The notes: generated from the letters alone by a model not told the origin. Shown: positions 1 to 10,205, counted from the first letter of the stretch. The stretch: DNA of 64,000 bases from Cohnella cholangitidis (GCF_014107495.1 NZ_CP041969.1:6301001-6365000); one strand, 5' to 3'. Numbers and translations are program-made.

Positions 1-278
1 ATCGCATCCGCGATATTGTGCCCTTTTCCCGATCTTACCAACGTTAATTTTTGCCCGCCGCTGGATGGACCGCCGCCCATTCCGCCTCCTCCTCCGAGAG
101 CGCGCGGGATAAACACTTGCAAAGAAAGCTCAATTCCGCGGTCGTCAATCTTATCGATGGATGCTGCCGTAATGATGGCCATATCATTAATCTCAGTACG
201 ATCCCAACAACCGTTAAGCAGCAAGGCAACTCCGATCCAAATTGCGGCAGGGAAAATGCAAATCGTTGTTTTGTTCAA
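1..278 (-). CDS. gerAC: Spore germination lipoprotein GerAC (N-terminal part, cut by window edge)
   Basis: C subunit of a GerA-type nutrient germinant receptor, a lipoprotein on the outer face of the spore inner membrane. Translation from a TTG at 278-276 gives a signal peptide followed by LLNGCWDRTEIND; the Cys is the lipidation site and the CWD-EIN motif is the family hallmark. A strong RBS (AAAGGTGAG) lies about 8 bases upstream. The start overlaps the gerAB stop (TTGA), so the two are translationally coupled. About 92 residues are visible, including a Gly-rich stretch near residues 55-65; the rest lies beyond the window. Confidence 0.88.
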   Translation of the reverse strand, partial: MNKTTICIFPAAIWIGVALLLNGCWDRTEINDMAIITAASIDKIDDRGIELSLQVFIPRALGGGGGMGGGPSSGGQKLTLVRSGKGHNIADA

Positions 279-1378
279 GGGGAACGCTCACCTTTCGAGT
301 TTCGCGTACGAATAAAGGCAACCAGCATTAGAAGCATTGGTATTAAAGTTTGATACAGAAGAGAGTAAACCGGCCAGACCAACGTCGAATATTCGCTTAG
401 ATCCATTTGACTAGGCAGGCTCCAGAAACTTATTAACGCAGTTAGAAAACCGATCGGCATTACGAGAGGACGATAATCGGAAAGATTGAACAATTGAGCG
501 GATCCCAGCACAAGCGCGTAAAGCACGATCGTAAATTTGATGAAATTGCTCAATACCCAGATCGCGACGATAATCGATTCAATGTTCTCGAAAAAATTGG
601 CGTAGCTAATATAACGAGTAGCCGACAGCAGGGGATATGTAAGTCTCGGCAGCTCGCTTCCGTACATGAAGAGTACGGTCAGATTCGTAATGACTAACGT
701 CAACATCGCCATGACTACGGAAATCGCCACCCATTTTATTGCTTTATCCCCATTCGACAAGTTTGGAAGCAGAAAGGAGATGAGCAGCGTTTCCGCAAAC
801 CACCCTTGCGGGGTAAGAGCGCCTTTTATCGTCGGCACAAGTCCATGCTCGAGAACTGGTAAAATGCGTTCAAGCTTCATATCCGACGTAAGAAACGCAA
901 TTAATAATATAAACGTTAGGAAATAGAAGGGGATGATGATCTGCGATGCTCTTCCGATACCTTCAACGCCTCCTTTTACCGCCAAGCAACAAACAATAAT
1001 CATACTTCCTACGATGATGTACATCGGAGTGAATGGAAGCGAAGTACCTACAATAAAATCGGCGTATATCCGTACACCGTGCCCATTCATCACGAGATAG
1101 AAAAAGAGATAGCTAAGCCCGAGCAGCTTACCGGGAATCCGGCCTATGATAAGCGGGATGTATTGAATAATCGTACGCTTGGGGTAAAACTGATGCAGCC
1201 GATATGCGGTATACACGGCAATCATGCCGATCATAGCCGCCCAGATCGGCGATATCCACAAATCATTCTTTGCATACCTGCCAATAACAGAGGGAACCGA
1301 AAGGAGCACTGTTCCTACGATAGTGGCATACATCATCAATGCCAATTGAGCGGCGGAAATTTTTCCTTTCTCCAGCAT
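275..1378 (-). CDS. gerAB: Spore germination protein GerAB (APC-superfamily permease-like)
   Basis: B subunit of a GerA-type germinant receptor, an integral membrane protein related to amino-acid permeases and thought to hold the germinant-binding site. The 367 residues form about ten hydrophobic segments from residue 10 onward, beginning KISAAQLALMMYATIVGTVL, typical for GerAB in opening and length. It is the middle gene of a gerAA-gerAB-gerAC operon: 30 bases after gerAA, and its stop overlaps the gerAC start. Such operons are normally transcribed late in the forespore under SigG (known for the family; no promoter examined here). Confidence 0.93.
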   Translation of the reverse strand: MLEKGKISAAQLALMMYATIVGTVLLSVPSVIGRYAKNDLWISPIWAAMIGMIAVYTAYRLHQFYPKRTIIQYIPLIIGRIPGKLLGLSYLFFYLVMNGHGVRIYADFIVGTSLPFTPMYIIVGSMIIVCCLAVKGGVEGIGRASQIIIPFYFLTFILLIAFLTSDMKLERILPVLEHGLVPTIKGALTPQGWFAETLLISFLLPNLSNGDKAIKWVAISVVMAMLTLVITNLTVLFMYGSELPRLTYPLLSATRYISYANFFENIESIIVAIWVLSNFIKFTIVLYALVLGSAQLFNLSDYRPLVMPIGFLTALISFWSLPSQMDLSEYSTLVWPVYSLLYQTLIPMLLMLVAFIRTRNSKGERSP

Positions 1379-1408
1379 CGTATACAGACCTCGATTCAGG
1401 TTAAGGGT

Positions 1409-2965
1409 TCATTTATTGTTGTCGGGACTCGGTTTTTGACCTGGCGCTTGTCTGGTTAAGTTCGTATTCTCCGTATGATGGGGACGTGTATCCATCATCC
1501 ACCAAGGCGCTCTCCATGCCACGTCTTTAAGCTCCGAGCCTTTAAATGGGGCTATCGTGCTGAGATAGGGCACTCCGAAGGACCGCAAATTGCATAGATG
1601 GATGATGATCATGATGACCCCTAGCATGATCCCCAGCAATCCCAATGTACCTGCAAGGAACATAATTGGAAAACGAAGCAGCCGAATCGCTATTCCAATG
1701 ACATATCGTGGAATCATGAAAGAGGCAATACCCGTAATCGCGACGACGATAACCATAGGCGCCGAGACGATCCCCGCTTGAACGGCGGCCTGCCCAATCA
1801 CTAGCGCTCCGACGATGCTTACCGCGGCGCCTACTTGCTTGGGCAAACGAACTCCGGCTTCCCGAAGCACTTCGAACGTAACTTCCATTAGCAATGCCTC
1901 TATGAGAGCCGGGAAAGGAACGGATTCCCTGGACGAGGCCATAGTAATCAATAGAGCCGTAGGCACCATCTCCTGATGATACGTTAGAACGGCAATATAA
2001 AGAGAAGGCAACAATAAAGATAAGGCAATAAACGTATAGCGTAACCAACGGATGGTCGTGCTGATGAAAAATCTCTGATAGTAATCTTCATGCGATTGGA
2101 GCAAAGAGAAGAGCGTGGTCGGAACGACCATCACAAAAGGCGATCCTTCCGTTAAAATGACGATGCGACCTTCAAGCATGGCGCTGCAGGCGGTGTCCGG
2201 CCGTTCTGTTGTCTTCACTTGCGGGAAAGGCGAGTATGGATTATCCTCGATCATCTCCTCGATATAATTGCTTTCCAGAATACCGTCGATCTGAATTCGC
2301 TTCAAACGTTGCCGAGCTTCTTCAAGAACCGTTTTATCGGCAAGCCCTTCGATATAAGCGATCATCACTTGAGTCTGCGTATAGTTGCCGATCTTAATAG
2401 CTTCGATCTTGAGGGCGGGACTCTTGATGATTCGTCTCAATTGCGAAGTGCTTACACCGATCGTTTCCGTGAAACCTTCCCGAGGTCCCCGTATTCCCGA
2501 CTCTGCGGTCGGCTCTTCAATTGATCGCGCGGCCCACTTATTCAAACCTAGCGCAAGACCATCCGTTTCTCCTTCTACCAGTAAAACGGGATTGCCCACG
2601 GACAAGGCTTCCACGCAATCCGCATAAGACTTAACGGTCTCGACTTTGGAAATATGGACTTTATTCTCAAGCAAGCCATAAACGGACAAGCCTACTGCCG
2701 CTTCGCCCATAAGTGGCGCTAGAAGGTTGTCATTGACTTCTTCCGTATTCGTGAGCCCTTCAATATAAATTAAGGTTGCTCTCGTTTTTCCACCGACCAA
2801 GAATGGACGAAATACGACATCCAAGCAGTTGGAATAGATCTCTCGCAATGTTGTTTCATTCAATTGATAATTATCGGTCAGGGGGGAGGATGGCTTGGTT
2901 TCTGGCTTCTGTTGGTTGTTGCTTTTAGAACGGCCAGACAACAGTCTGCGATAGTTTCTAATCAA
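1409..2965 (-). CDS. gerAA: Spore germination protein GerAA
   Basis: A subunit of a GerA-type germinant receptor. The N-terminal half (about residues 30-290) is the soluble domain; the C-terminal half has membrane segments around the conserved block ESVPFPALIEALLMEVTFE (about residues 345-365). It starts at a TTG behind RBS GGGGGAGGAG; 518 residues is near the family norm. The C-terminal tail is polar and Asn/Pro-rich. First gene of the operon. A decayed fragment homologous to its central block lies at 55738-56073. Confidence 0.94.
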   Translation of the reverse strand: MIRNYRRLLSGRSKSNNQQKPETKPSSPLTDNYQLNETTLREIYSNCLDVVFRPFLVGGKTRATLIYIEGLTNTEEVNDNLLAPLMGEAAVGLSVYGLLENKVHISKVETVKSYADCVEALSVGNPVLLVEGETDGLALGLNKWAARSIEEPTAESGIRGPREGFTETIGVSTSQLRRIIKSPALKIEAIKIGNYTQTQVMIAYIEGLADKTVLEEARQRLKRIQIDGILESNYIEEMIEDNPYSPFPQVKTTERPDTACSAMLEGRIVILTEGSPFVMVVPTTLFSLLQSHEDYYQRFFISTTIRWLRYTFIALSLLLPSLYIAVLTYHQEMVPTALLITMASSRESVPFPALIEALLMEVTFEVLREAGVRLPKQVGAAVSIVGALVIGQAAVQAGIVSAPMVIVVAITGIASFMIPRYVIGIAIRLLRFPIMFLAGTLGLLGIMLGVIMIIIHLCNLRSFGVPYLSTIAPFKGSELKDVAWRAPWWMMDTRPHHTENTNLTRQAPGQKPSPDNNK

Positions 2966-3170
2966 AGCTCCTCCCCCTTACGCAATAGGGATCCGAGACG
3001 CATTGAGTCAGAATCCCCATTTTCTTCCTGCTCCTTATTGTGCCATTTCAGCAGGATGATATTCATCTTTGAAAATCCGAACCATAATAAGCCAAGACCG
3101 GATTCGCATCATAGAATAGGTCAGAACGCTTGAAAGATCATTCCATACTGAAGAGGGAGCGAATAGAAAT

Positions 3171-4247
3171 TTGAAATTCATCGCCTATTATTTGCCCCAA
3201 TTCCATCGAGTTCCGGAAAACGACGAATGGTGGGAAGACGGTTTTACGGAGTGGACTTTCACACGTCGAGCGAAACCGTTGTTTTCGGAGCATTATCAGC
3301 CAAGGGAACCTTACCGGAACCGGTATTATGATTTAATGGATCCTTCCGCGAGGCAGAAGCAAGCAGATCTCGCACGGAAATACGGGATTTACGGTTTTTG
3401 TTACTATCATTATTGGTTTCAAGGAAAGAGGTTGTTGGAAAAACCGTTCAATGAAGTGTTAAGATCGGGTCAACCGGATTTCCCTTTTTGCTTAAGCTGG
3501 GCAAACCACAATTGGGTAAAGTGGAACGGAGTAGGGGAATCCACGAAAGATCGGCTTCTTCTTCACCAAGATTACGGGGATGAGAGCGACTGGAAGCAGC
3601 ATTTCGACTATTTGCTCGGTTGTTTCCAGGATCCTAGATACATTCGTTATCAAGGAAAGCCGATATTTGTCATTTATAACGCTGCAGGCATTCCGAATTG
3701 TACGGAGAGATTAGCATACTGGCAGCGATTGGCCCAAGAAAACGGTTTGAAGGGAATCTATTTTATCGAGACGATAAACGCCTTTCGCGATGCGGACGTT
3801 CCAGGATTCGAAGCAACGATCATCTTCGAACCTAACTATACGATGCGGCTCGATCTAGGTCCTCTTAAACGTTACAAAAGGATTAAGAACCCTAACGCGG
3901 CAACTCGACGCGCTCTTAAGCTGTATGATTACGATGAGGTTTGGCGGCGAATCTTAGAACGCAATGTCTCTCGCAAAGGAAAAGAAATTATCTTCGGAGC
4001 TTTTAACGACTGGGACAACACCCCGAGAAGGGGATTTAACGGATCTATGCTTAAAGGCGCTTCGCCGGAGAAGTTCGGAGCTTACTTATCCGCCGGCATC
4101 AAGAAAGCTAAAGAAAACTATCACTCGGAATTCATGTTCTTCAATGCTTGGAACGAATGGGGTGAAGGCGCCTACCTCGAACCCGACAAAAAATACGGCC
4201 GCCGGTATTTGGAGGAATTAAAGAAAGCGGTTGATGATAATACCTAA
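3171..4247 (+). CDS. WbsX-like glycosyltransferase / GH99-like protein
   Basis: Member of the WbsX family, GH99-like TIM-barrel proteins usually found in surface-polysaccharide clusters. Hallmarks visible: opening MKFIAYYLPQFHRVPENDEWW, then GFTEWTF near residue 27, the YGIYGFCYYHYWF block near residue 90, LSWANHNW near residue 127, and the C-terminal NAWNEWGEGAYLEPD near residue 325. It starts at a TTG behind RBS AAGAGGGAG. It stands alone, with no other polysaccharide gene in view, so the substrate cannot be named. Length 358 aa is normal. Confidence 0.8.
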   Translation: MKFIAYYLPQFHRVPENDEWWEDGFTEWTFTRRAKPLFSEHYQPREPYRNRYYDLMDPSARQKQADLARKYGIYGFCYYHYWFQGKRLLEKPFNEVLRSGQPDFPFCLSWANHNWVKWNGVGESTKDRLLLHQDYGDESDWKQHFDYLLGCFQDPRYIRYQGKPIFVIYNAAGIPNCTERLAYWQRLAQENGLKGIYFIETINAFRDADVPGFEATIIFEPNYTMRLDLGPLKRYKRIKNPNAATRRALKLYDYDEVWRRILERNVSRKGKEIIFGAFNDWDNTPRRGFNGSMLKGASPEKFGAYLSAGIKKAKENYHSEFMFFNAWNEWGEGAYLEPDKKYGRRYLEELKKAVDDNT

Positions 4248-4710
4248 AAAGAAAATTTTACCAAATTTAAAAATGTAGCAATCATAAAATGATCGTGATG
4301 ATGTATATAAGATCAGCAAAACAGTAATAATCATTAATATGGTTAATTAATGACGACATATGAAGTTATTGCAAAACGAATTCGTTAGCAAATATCGATA
4401 TACGAATAACAAGTAATTAATAACGTTTGAAGCATTCGCAAACAATTACACAGTAAATTCGAAGCTATGAATATTAAACAACCAGAACTCAACGATAACA
4501 ATGATCGATGAGTTCTGGTTAGAAGATTGAGTTGTATTAGACAATAGATAAACACAATACATACATGACGTAATATAGTAAGCGATTGGTACAATAGCCG
4601 TACAGTATAGTAACTGTATATGCTCACTTAAATCTTCGGATTACTTTTTCACAAAACCCGTATTTTGCACATATGTACATACGGAGTCCTTAAACACTAG
4701 TCGAAATTAC
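4248..4710. other. AT-rich gap before the transposon
   Basis: No convincing gene. A 12-bp perfect inverted repeat (AACCAGAACTCA at 4480-4491, TGAGTTCTGGTT at 4509-4520) could end the upstream gene, although no T-run follows. The transposon end begins at 4711. Confidence 0.6.
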
Positions 4711-4831
4711 TGTGTAGCGACATGAACATACTACCCTTCGCGACATGAACATACTCGCAAAAGTTTTTGCGACAAGAACATGCTGGCATAAGTAATACTT
4801 CAAGAAAGTTTTGCGACAAGAACATAGTGTC
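4711..4831 (+). repeat. Left end: four transposase-binding repeats
   Basis: Four same-orientation copies of an approximately 20-bp motif: 4714-4733 (GTAGCGACATGAACATACTA), 4739-4758 (GCGACATGAACATACTCG core), 4769-4787 (GCGACAAGAACATGCTGGC) and 4813-4831 (GCGACAAGAACATAGTGTC). The layout of several spaced sites after a TGT terminus is that of Tn7-type ends. Confidence 0.85.
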
Positions 4832-4980
4832 ATATAGCTACAATCATTTGTTGTGGAGAATGACTGATTAATTATTTCTAAAGTTCCAACTTAACTACAT
4901 AGTAAGTTATTAGTACAGATAAGGATGATTACTGTTACTTTGAGTCCTTAATCTCAATCATAAATAAAACAAGACACCCC

Positions 4981-6426
4981 CTACTCTTTATCGTTCTTCA
5001 GATTCTTATATGGACAATGACATTGTTTATGTTTTGACTTAATGTTCTCCCAAACGTGTACTTCAGTTCGATTTTTTTTATTTCTAATCATAACGAAAGG
5101 TAATGGTTCATCCACAAATGGAGAATAGTAATAATAGTACACTTTACCGTCTATCATATATTTCTTTTTAGCGGCAAATTCTAACCAATTATAAAAGTGC
5201 TTTAAAAGTATATGGTAGAATAAATGATTAATTGCCCACTTAGTTCGTTCAATGTCTAATACATTCTCTTTCTTGTTTTTGTAGATTCTTACTCCCCTAA
5301 AGTACTCCTGATGTGCCGCTGATAAAAGCCCCGTGTGGTTCTTCCTGTAAGTTTTATAATGTGGTTTAATAACATCTGAATGTTTCATTAGACCTTCAAT
5401 ACAAACTCTCCAGTTCAAATATGCATATGCGTAAGGACAAGTCTCTTTTTCTTTGAAGATTTTCTTCAAGCAACGTATATGATCTTTCAAAACAGTCCTC
5501 CGAAGTCTTGCTGCCAAAGAACTATAAGTTTTTTCTGTTTGCTCATAAATCTCTTCATCAATACGCTCATTAAAGAACATACTCCCCCAATAATCATTTT
5601 TCTTTATCGATTTCTCGTAGTTTTTTTGCGTCTTCCCTGCAATAAGTTTATTTGAGTAATAGACTGTTTGCTTGCAATTGCTGTCATCCATAAATGTTGT
5701 ATCTACTTGACTTAAGCAAATATTTAATAAGTCATTTTGTACTTCTAATACATTTGGTTGTATAAAGATAACATTTTTCAGTAAATCAATCTCATTTTCA
5801 TTTAATTTAAGCAAACGCAAAATAGCCGGCGAAACAATTTCCGGCTTGTGTGTAACCCATTTTTTTAGCATACTTTTGGTATTTTTAACGAATTCATAAC
5901 CGCACTTACAACGATATAAACATATGTCATCATTGATTGAATAAAGTATTCGTTTGTAGCATTTTGGACAGCCTTTGTACAACTTGGCATGCGGGTGAAA
6001 GGGGCAATTATTAATCACATTTAATTGGTGAAATATACTATGGTATCCCTTATGAAGACATATTTTACAATAAGTCAATTCTTCTCTAAATAAGTTTTTT
6101 TGGGGTAATCGTTCTTTGAGGAGTTTTATATTTTGCTGAGAGATTTCTTTTACTGGTTTCAATAATATTTGATTTATTTTATCGGTACATATCCGATCCA
6201 TATTTTCTAAATTTGTATTAATCTTGGTCAATGATAAATGCTTTAATGCATTTAATTCATCAGTTCCAAATGTAGTTAAGAAATCTTTGCTAAAAATAGA
6301 ATTTGCATATTTATACTTTTCAAAAACACTCCAAGGTGATTCGTAGTTTTTTATCCAATCAGGATTCCAAGTGTAATGAGTGTTTTTATTTGTTTTATCC
6401 GGTAAAAGAATAATTTTTGAATTCAA
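4981..6426 (-). CDS. tniQ: TniQ/TnsD-family target-site selector
   Basis: Target-selection protein of the transposon; TniQ/TnsD proteins bind an attachment sequence and recruit TnsC. Visible: an N-terminal ESPWSVFEKYKYAN block (about residues 29-42), then a zinc-binding region with CKIC (near 120), CPFHPHAKLYKGCPKC (near 141-156) and CKCG (near 174). These paired Cys/His knuckles define the family. It starts at a TTG overlapping the tnsC stop by four bases, with RBS AGGGGGT, so it is coupled to tnsC. At 481 aa it is of TnsD size rather than short CRISPR-type TniQ size, which suggests a fixed-site selector. The C-terminal half has no recognised motif. Confidence 0.8.
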   Translation of the reverse strand: MNSKIILLPDKTNKNTHYTWNPDWIKNYESPWSVFEKYKYANSIFSKDFLTTFGTDELNALKHLSLTKINTNLENMDRICTDKINQILLKPVKEISQQNIKLLKERLPQKNLFREELTYCKICLHKGYHSIFHQLNVINNCPFHPHAKLYKGCPKCYKRILYSINDDICLYRCKCGYEFVKNTKSMLKKWVTHKPEIVSPAILRLLKLNENEIDLLKNVIFIQPNVLEVQNDLLNICLSQVDTTFMDDSNCKQTVYYSNKLIAGKTQKNYEKSIKKNDYWGSMFFNERIDEEIYEQTEKTYSSLAARLRRTVLKDHIRCLKKIFKEKETCPYAYAYLNWRVCIEGLMKHSDVIKPHYKTYRKNHTGLLSAAHQEYFRGVRIYKNKKENVLDIERTKWAINHLFYHILLKHFYNWLEFAAKKKYMIDGKVYYYYYSPFVDEPLPFVMIRNKKNRTEVHVWENIKSKHKQCHCPYKNLKNDKE

Positions 6427-7480
6427 TCGGTTACCCCCTGATTTACCTCTGATTGAATATACCCGGAATGTTTAATTGCATCTGACCATTGTGTCTTACT
6501 TAAACGTTCAAGATCATGCCCATTTCTTCCGAAACGACGTAAGACATAATCTATTGTAAGAGTAAAATATTGCATTGGAATCTCTGATATCTTAAACAAA
6601 CCTGCTTCATTTCTTGCAGAAGCGAATGACTCAAATAAATCTGTCGCACAATCCTCAAGCCTCATTCCTCTTTCAAAAGCATCCGGGAAAAAGTATCTAG
6701 TAAATGACAACCCAGATCCTACAGGATAGTCTGAATATTGATCGTAACCGGCAAGACATGTTTGTACGTCATCTAAGGTCTTTATTCCAGAAAATTTGTA
6801 ATCATCAATCATAAATCGACCAACGAGCTGCAATTTATTTGCAAGCTGAAATGCGCTTCGCTGATGAATTAGTTCCTTTTGCCCTACCAAAATTGCTGTT
6901 AGAAATATTCCATTACTGTCTAATTCATTGTATATATCCATTAACCAACCATATTGCATTTCAACGAGGCGTTGCGCGTCATCAAGAAAAAAAACTAGCC
7001 TATGTTGCTTCGAAGCATCAACCGTTTCGAGTAAGAATTTTGTGAGTCTATCTCGTTTGTGAGAAGCTTTTCCAGAGGATGGATGAGCATGTTTAATGTC
7101 CCTTAAAATATCTTCGAAAATACTCCCTCGTTTGCATTTTTGTATTGCCGGCATTTAAGACTAAAGATAGGTATATTTTGATTGAAATCACTTGGTAACA
7201 CATGCATTAAAAAATTTATTGCACGTGTCTTTCCTAGCCTTGGTCGTCCATATACAATTCCACCAGGAACTCTATTGTCTATCCATCTCGATAAAGTTTC
7301 TCTAAGAGATTCTATTTGATTTGTCTGTAATAGATAACGGCCGGTTTCAATTGGATGTGATTGAGGAGGTAATAGTGGTCTATGTTGAAACTCTTGTAAG
7401 TACGGTGTGGACGAAGTTTCTGCATTTATTAGCAATTGCTCCTCCCTCCTAGAAGGTAATGGTTTTAAAGTTTTTCTCAA
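6423..7480 (-). pseudogene. tnsC: TnsC-type AAA+ transposition regulator, split by one frameshift
   Basis: ATPase that links target selector and transposase. Frame one (from a TTG at 7480) carries Walker A VYGRPRLGKTRA (near residue 77) and runs to ...NANEGVF; the second frame continues FEDILRDIKHAHPS, then Walker B VFFLDDAQRL and a sensor-like ILVGQKEL. Adding one T to the four-T run (plus-strand AAAA at 7117-7120) gives EGVFFEDILRD, a seamless 352-aa protein. No canonical slippery heptamer fits a -1 shift there. It is therefore either a recent lesion that would disable the element or a base-calling error. It overlaps tnsB by about 30 bases and tniQ by four. Confidence 0.82.
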
Positions 7481-9404
7481 CTCTTTTTATTGGATTATTA
7501 CCTCTAGAAATATCAACGATATTTGACGGTTTATTTGATTGATCTTCATTTGCAGTTAGTTTACTTTCATCTGCATTCTTATCATTTATTTTTTCATGCT
7601 TTTTCTTTTTCCGCTGCTGTTCAACTAAACGATTTCTGCTTTGCTTATTAGTTAAAGCTTGTTCTTCCAAATATCGATGATAACAATCTATTGGATCATC
7701 TTCTGACGTGAAAAATAGCAATTTCCTAGCTTTTAATTTATTTATTTGTAAACGTGTCTGTAGTGAATGTGGAGTTATACCCCACTTCCCGACAGCAGTT
7801 AATGATCCAAATTCACTTCCATCCGGTAAATAAGCTTGTAGCACCCTCAAATCATCAATGTTAATGATCAAATCCATTGTTACCCCTATAAGTTCTGAAC
7901 TTCTTGATAAGATATCATTTCTGTAGTCTACACCTTCATAATGGATAAATGGACGTCTGCCTTCTTTAATATTTCCATTGACCTTACGTTTAGCTTTTGC
8001 AGATAGAAAAATGGCGTCCCCTCTTTTTTCTTCAGGCATTATGCGTGGTATTAATCCTCTTTCAATTCTTTGTTCAAGAATTTCAAGTGGCGTAAAATTA
8101 TTTAATCCTTCATTTGGAGTCCCATTATAGTCAGAAATAAGTACATCAGTTAATTCTTCAAGATGTTCAAATGAAATCGAATATTTAACAGCATTAATTT
8201 CTGGGTTGTTTCTTCTTGGATCCTTTGGGTTGTTACCAGTTGTATTTATCATTCGATGATAGCCACTTTCTTCAAGAACCCCAAAGAATCTTTCTATATA
8301 TCCTCTTCGTACAGGCACTGCAACTGGGCCGGCGTTAGTTGAGCATCCTACTACATAATCTAAACGATCCGTTACTAGGGCTGATAAATTTGATTTGCCA
8401 TTATCATAAAGTAACTCATCCCAAAGTCCCCATTGCATATCAGGAAAACATTCGCTAGGAAAGCCTCCTCGTTCTTTATGACTTAATCCCGGAATTGTTA
8501 GTTCTTTTTTGGTCTTCGGAATTACACAATTTTTAATGCATTGCATTACATCAGGTGCGGTATATTCGATATTAGCACTTAAATAATAGCCAACGATTGC
8601 TCTTGTTGCGACATCCAAAATTACTAACAACCAAAGTCGTTCCAGGACTTTGGTTATTTCATCACCATCTGGCGTCTTAAAAGTTATTGAGAAGATACCA
8701 TCTATTCTATGTCCATCAAACTGTACTCTTTCAAGTGGGCGAAGAATTGATAAATTGTGTTCATTATTTATTCCAGTTGTATTGGCTATTTTTGACGCTG
8801 CTTCCCCACTACGTTTAGCAGCAAGAGCAAAATTCTGATTATCAAGTTCCTTTAAGTAGCGCTCTAAAGAACGTTTTGCTAATGTTTGTGTTGTAAATGG
8901 GTACATATGCTCCTTCAAGCCAATTGCCTTACACTTTTCAATAAACTTCTTGTGAATATATTTAGCTTTCATTTTGGGATCAGTTAATTTTCTTCTGTTA
9001 TTTTGAAAATAATACGCCTCAATTTCTTCTTTAAGTATAGGATAAGTTTTAAGTAGATCGGAAAACATGCCCGAATAATTAGAACTGTTTCCACGATCAA
9101 GTCTTTTATATTGAATCAGCTTTTTTTGCGGAATAAGGCCACGATATCCATAAACCTCACCATTCGCATTTTGCATTAAGCAACGTCTAATGAGTCTACG
9201 TAATGTATTGAAATCAATTCCTACTTCTTGTCGAATTGTTTTTATAGGGTGTTCGCTAAAGTACATATCAATTGCTTTTTTTCTCTTTAGATAAACTTCT
9301 TTTTCATCAGGAGTTAAATTATCTATTAGTACATTTGGCCAAGATTTTATATCCAATGCCTCTTTTGAATAAGAATGATCTTCAGTTATTCTTCGTTTGG
9401 GCAT
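7449..9404 (-). CDS. tnsB: TnsB-type DDE transposase
   Basis: Catalytic DDE (rve-fold) transposase that binds the end repeats and joins strands. The catalytic triad can be placed: D in RVQFDGHRID, D in LLYDNGKSN, E in RRGYIERFFGVLEE. The N-terminal third is helix-turn-helix rich, with an EHPIKTIRQEVGIDFNTLRR block that looks DNA-binding. The start was taken at the ATG at 9404 (MPKRRITEDH) because RBS GGAGGTG sits 7-8 bases upstream; an earlier in-frame start exists inside tnsA. About 651 aa, normal for TnsB. The C-terminus is Lys/Asn-rich, as in TnsC-interacting tails. It overlaps the tnsA 3' end by about 20 bases. Confidence 0.92.
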   Translation of the reverse strand: MPKRRITEDHSYSKEALDIKSWPNVLIDNLTPDEKEVYLKRKKAIDMYFSEHPIKTIRQEVGIDFNTLRRLIRRCLMQNANGEVYGYRGLIPQKKLIQYKRLDRGNSSNYSGMFSDLLKTYPILKEEIEAYYFQNNRRKLTDPKMKAKYIHKKFIEKCKAIGLKEHMYPFTTQTLAKRSLERYLKELDNQNFALAAKRSGEAASKIANTTGINNEHNLSILRPLERVQFDGHRIDGIFSITFKTPDGDEITKVLERLWLLVILDVATRAIVGYYLSANIEYTAPDVMQCIKNCVIPKTKKELTIPGLSHKERGGFPSECFPDMQWGLWDELLYDNGKSNLSALVTDRLDYVVGCSTNAGPVAVPVRRGYIERFFGVLEESGYHRMINTTGNNPKDPRRNNPEINAVKYSISFEHLEELTDVLISDYNGTPNEGLNNFTPLEILEQRIERGLIPRIMPEEKRGDAIFLSAKAKRKVNGNIKEGRRPFIHYEGVDYRNDILSRSSELIGVTMDLIINIDDLRVLQAYLPDGSEFGSLTAVGKWGITPHSLQTRLQINKLKARKLLFFTSEDDPIDCYHRYLEEQALTNKQSRNRLVEQQRKKKKHEKINDKNADESKLTANEDQSNKPSNIVDISRGNNPIKRVEKNFKTITF

Positions 9405-10056
9405 TTCTCCACACCTCCAAAGAAGGTCCAATTACACATGAATCAATATTTGCATTGAAATATCCCAAGTAAATGAGGATACAAATCGATTCACGGATTC
9501 TTTGAGGACTTAGGCTATACAATGTACTTTCAATGTCCCGAAGACTCATCTTTTTATCCTCTATACAATTCATGATTCGATGTTTATCCATCTCTATAGG
9601 CGCAATACGATTCCGAGTATACGAAATGATTTGTTTTAAATTCGATAGGTACAATGAGTTGCTTCGAATAGTCGCATCCGTTTTGATTTGATATTTTTTA
9701 TTGTTTGAGCGGCACCATTCTTCTTGTGCACTCGTCTGTCGAATAGTTCTTTCATATTTAGGATTGCCAGGTTGAAGTTCTGATTGATATTTTACTTCAA
9801 CGAACAACTCAGTCCCATCGGTGAAAAGGATCCACATATCAAAAATCGAATCAACAACCTCTCCATTCATTGAGTGGCGTATTTTTAATGGCTGCTCACA
9901 AAATGACTTCACTTTAGGGTTAGTTTCAACATGTACCCAATGGTCATACTCTAGGTCACTATAGAATTGGACTTTTCTATTAATTTTCGAGCTTAAACCG
10001 GTCCAATAATTACTTCCATACTTCATATTTCGTCCAATAGTTATCGGTGTATACAT
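9382..10056 (-). CDS. tnsA: TnsA-type endonuclease subunit
   Basis: Restriction-endonuclease-fold subunit that cuts the non-transferred strand, allowing cut-and-paste movement. The PD-(D/E)xK residues are readable: E36 (SDLEYDHW), D73 (SIFDMWILF) and E87-V-K89 (LFVEVKYQSE), with CEQPLKIRH between them as in TnsA. The C-terminal domain (about residues 130-224) would be the TnsC/TnsB-interacting winged helix. It starts with ATG behind GAGGTGATGGACC. First gene of tnsABC-tniQ. Its 5' side faces the cargo, so the operon runs toward the nearer end, opposite to E. coli Tn7. Confidence 0.88.
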   Translation of the reverse strand: MYTPITIGRNMKYGSNYWTGLSSKINRKVQFYSDLEYDHWVHVETNPKVKSFCEQPLKIRHSMNGEVVDSIFDMWILFTDGTELFVEVKYQSELQPGNPKYERTIRQTSAQEEWCRSNNKKYQIKTDATIRSNSLYLSNLKQIISYTRNRIAPIEMDKHRIMNCIEDKKMSLRDIESTLYSLSPQRIRESICILIYLGYFNANIDSCVIGPSLEVWRNAQTKNN

Positions 10057-10167
10057 GGTCCATCACCTCAAATAGCCTTTCATTTTTTTACGATAGATCG
10101 GTATTTTAATTAAATCAATACATTCGACAAAGCTTCCTAGTATATCTGTTAATGCGATTAAAAACAC

Positions 10168-10190
10168 AAAAAAACGCCATTATTGGCGGC
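10168..10190 (-). terminator. Hairpin with T-run after the XRE gene
   Basis: Minus strand reads CCGCCAATAATGGCG followed by TTTTTTT: a short-stem intrinsic terminator between the XRE gene and tnsA, so tnsA probably has its own promoter or depends on read-through. Confidence 0.55.
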
Positions 10191-10205
10191 CTAAGCAAGT
10201 TGATA

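Noticed and set aside
1542..2048. 168-codon frame antiparallel in phase within gerAA
   Set aside because: Same-strand shadow of the strongly conserved gerAA; composition Ser/Arg-rich and unlike a protein.
7117..7154. Programmed -1 frameshift in tnsC
   Set aside because: The shift region lacks an X XXY YYZ slippery heptamer in the right frame; one missing T explains it more simply.
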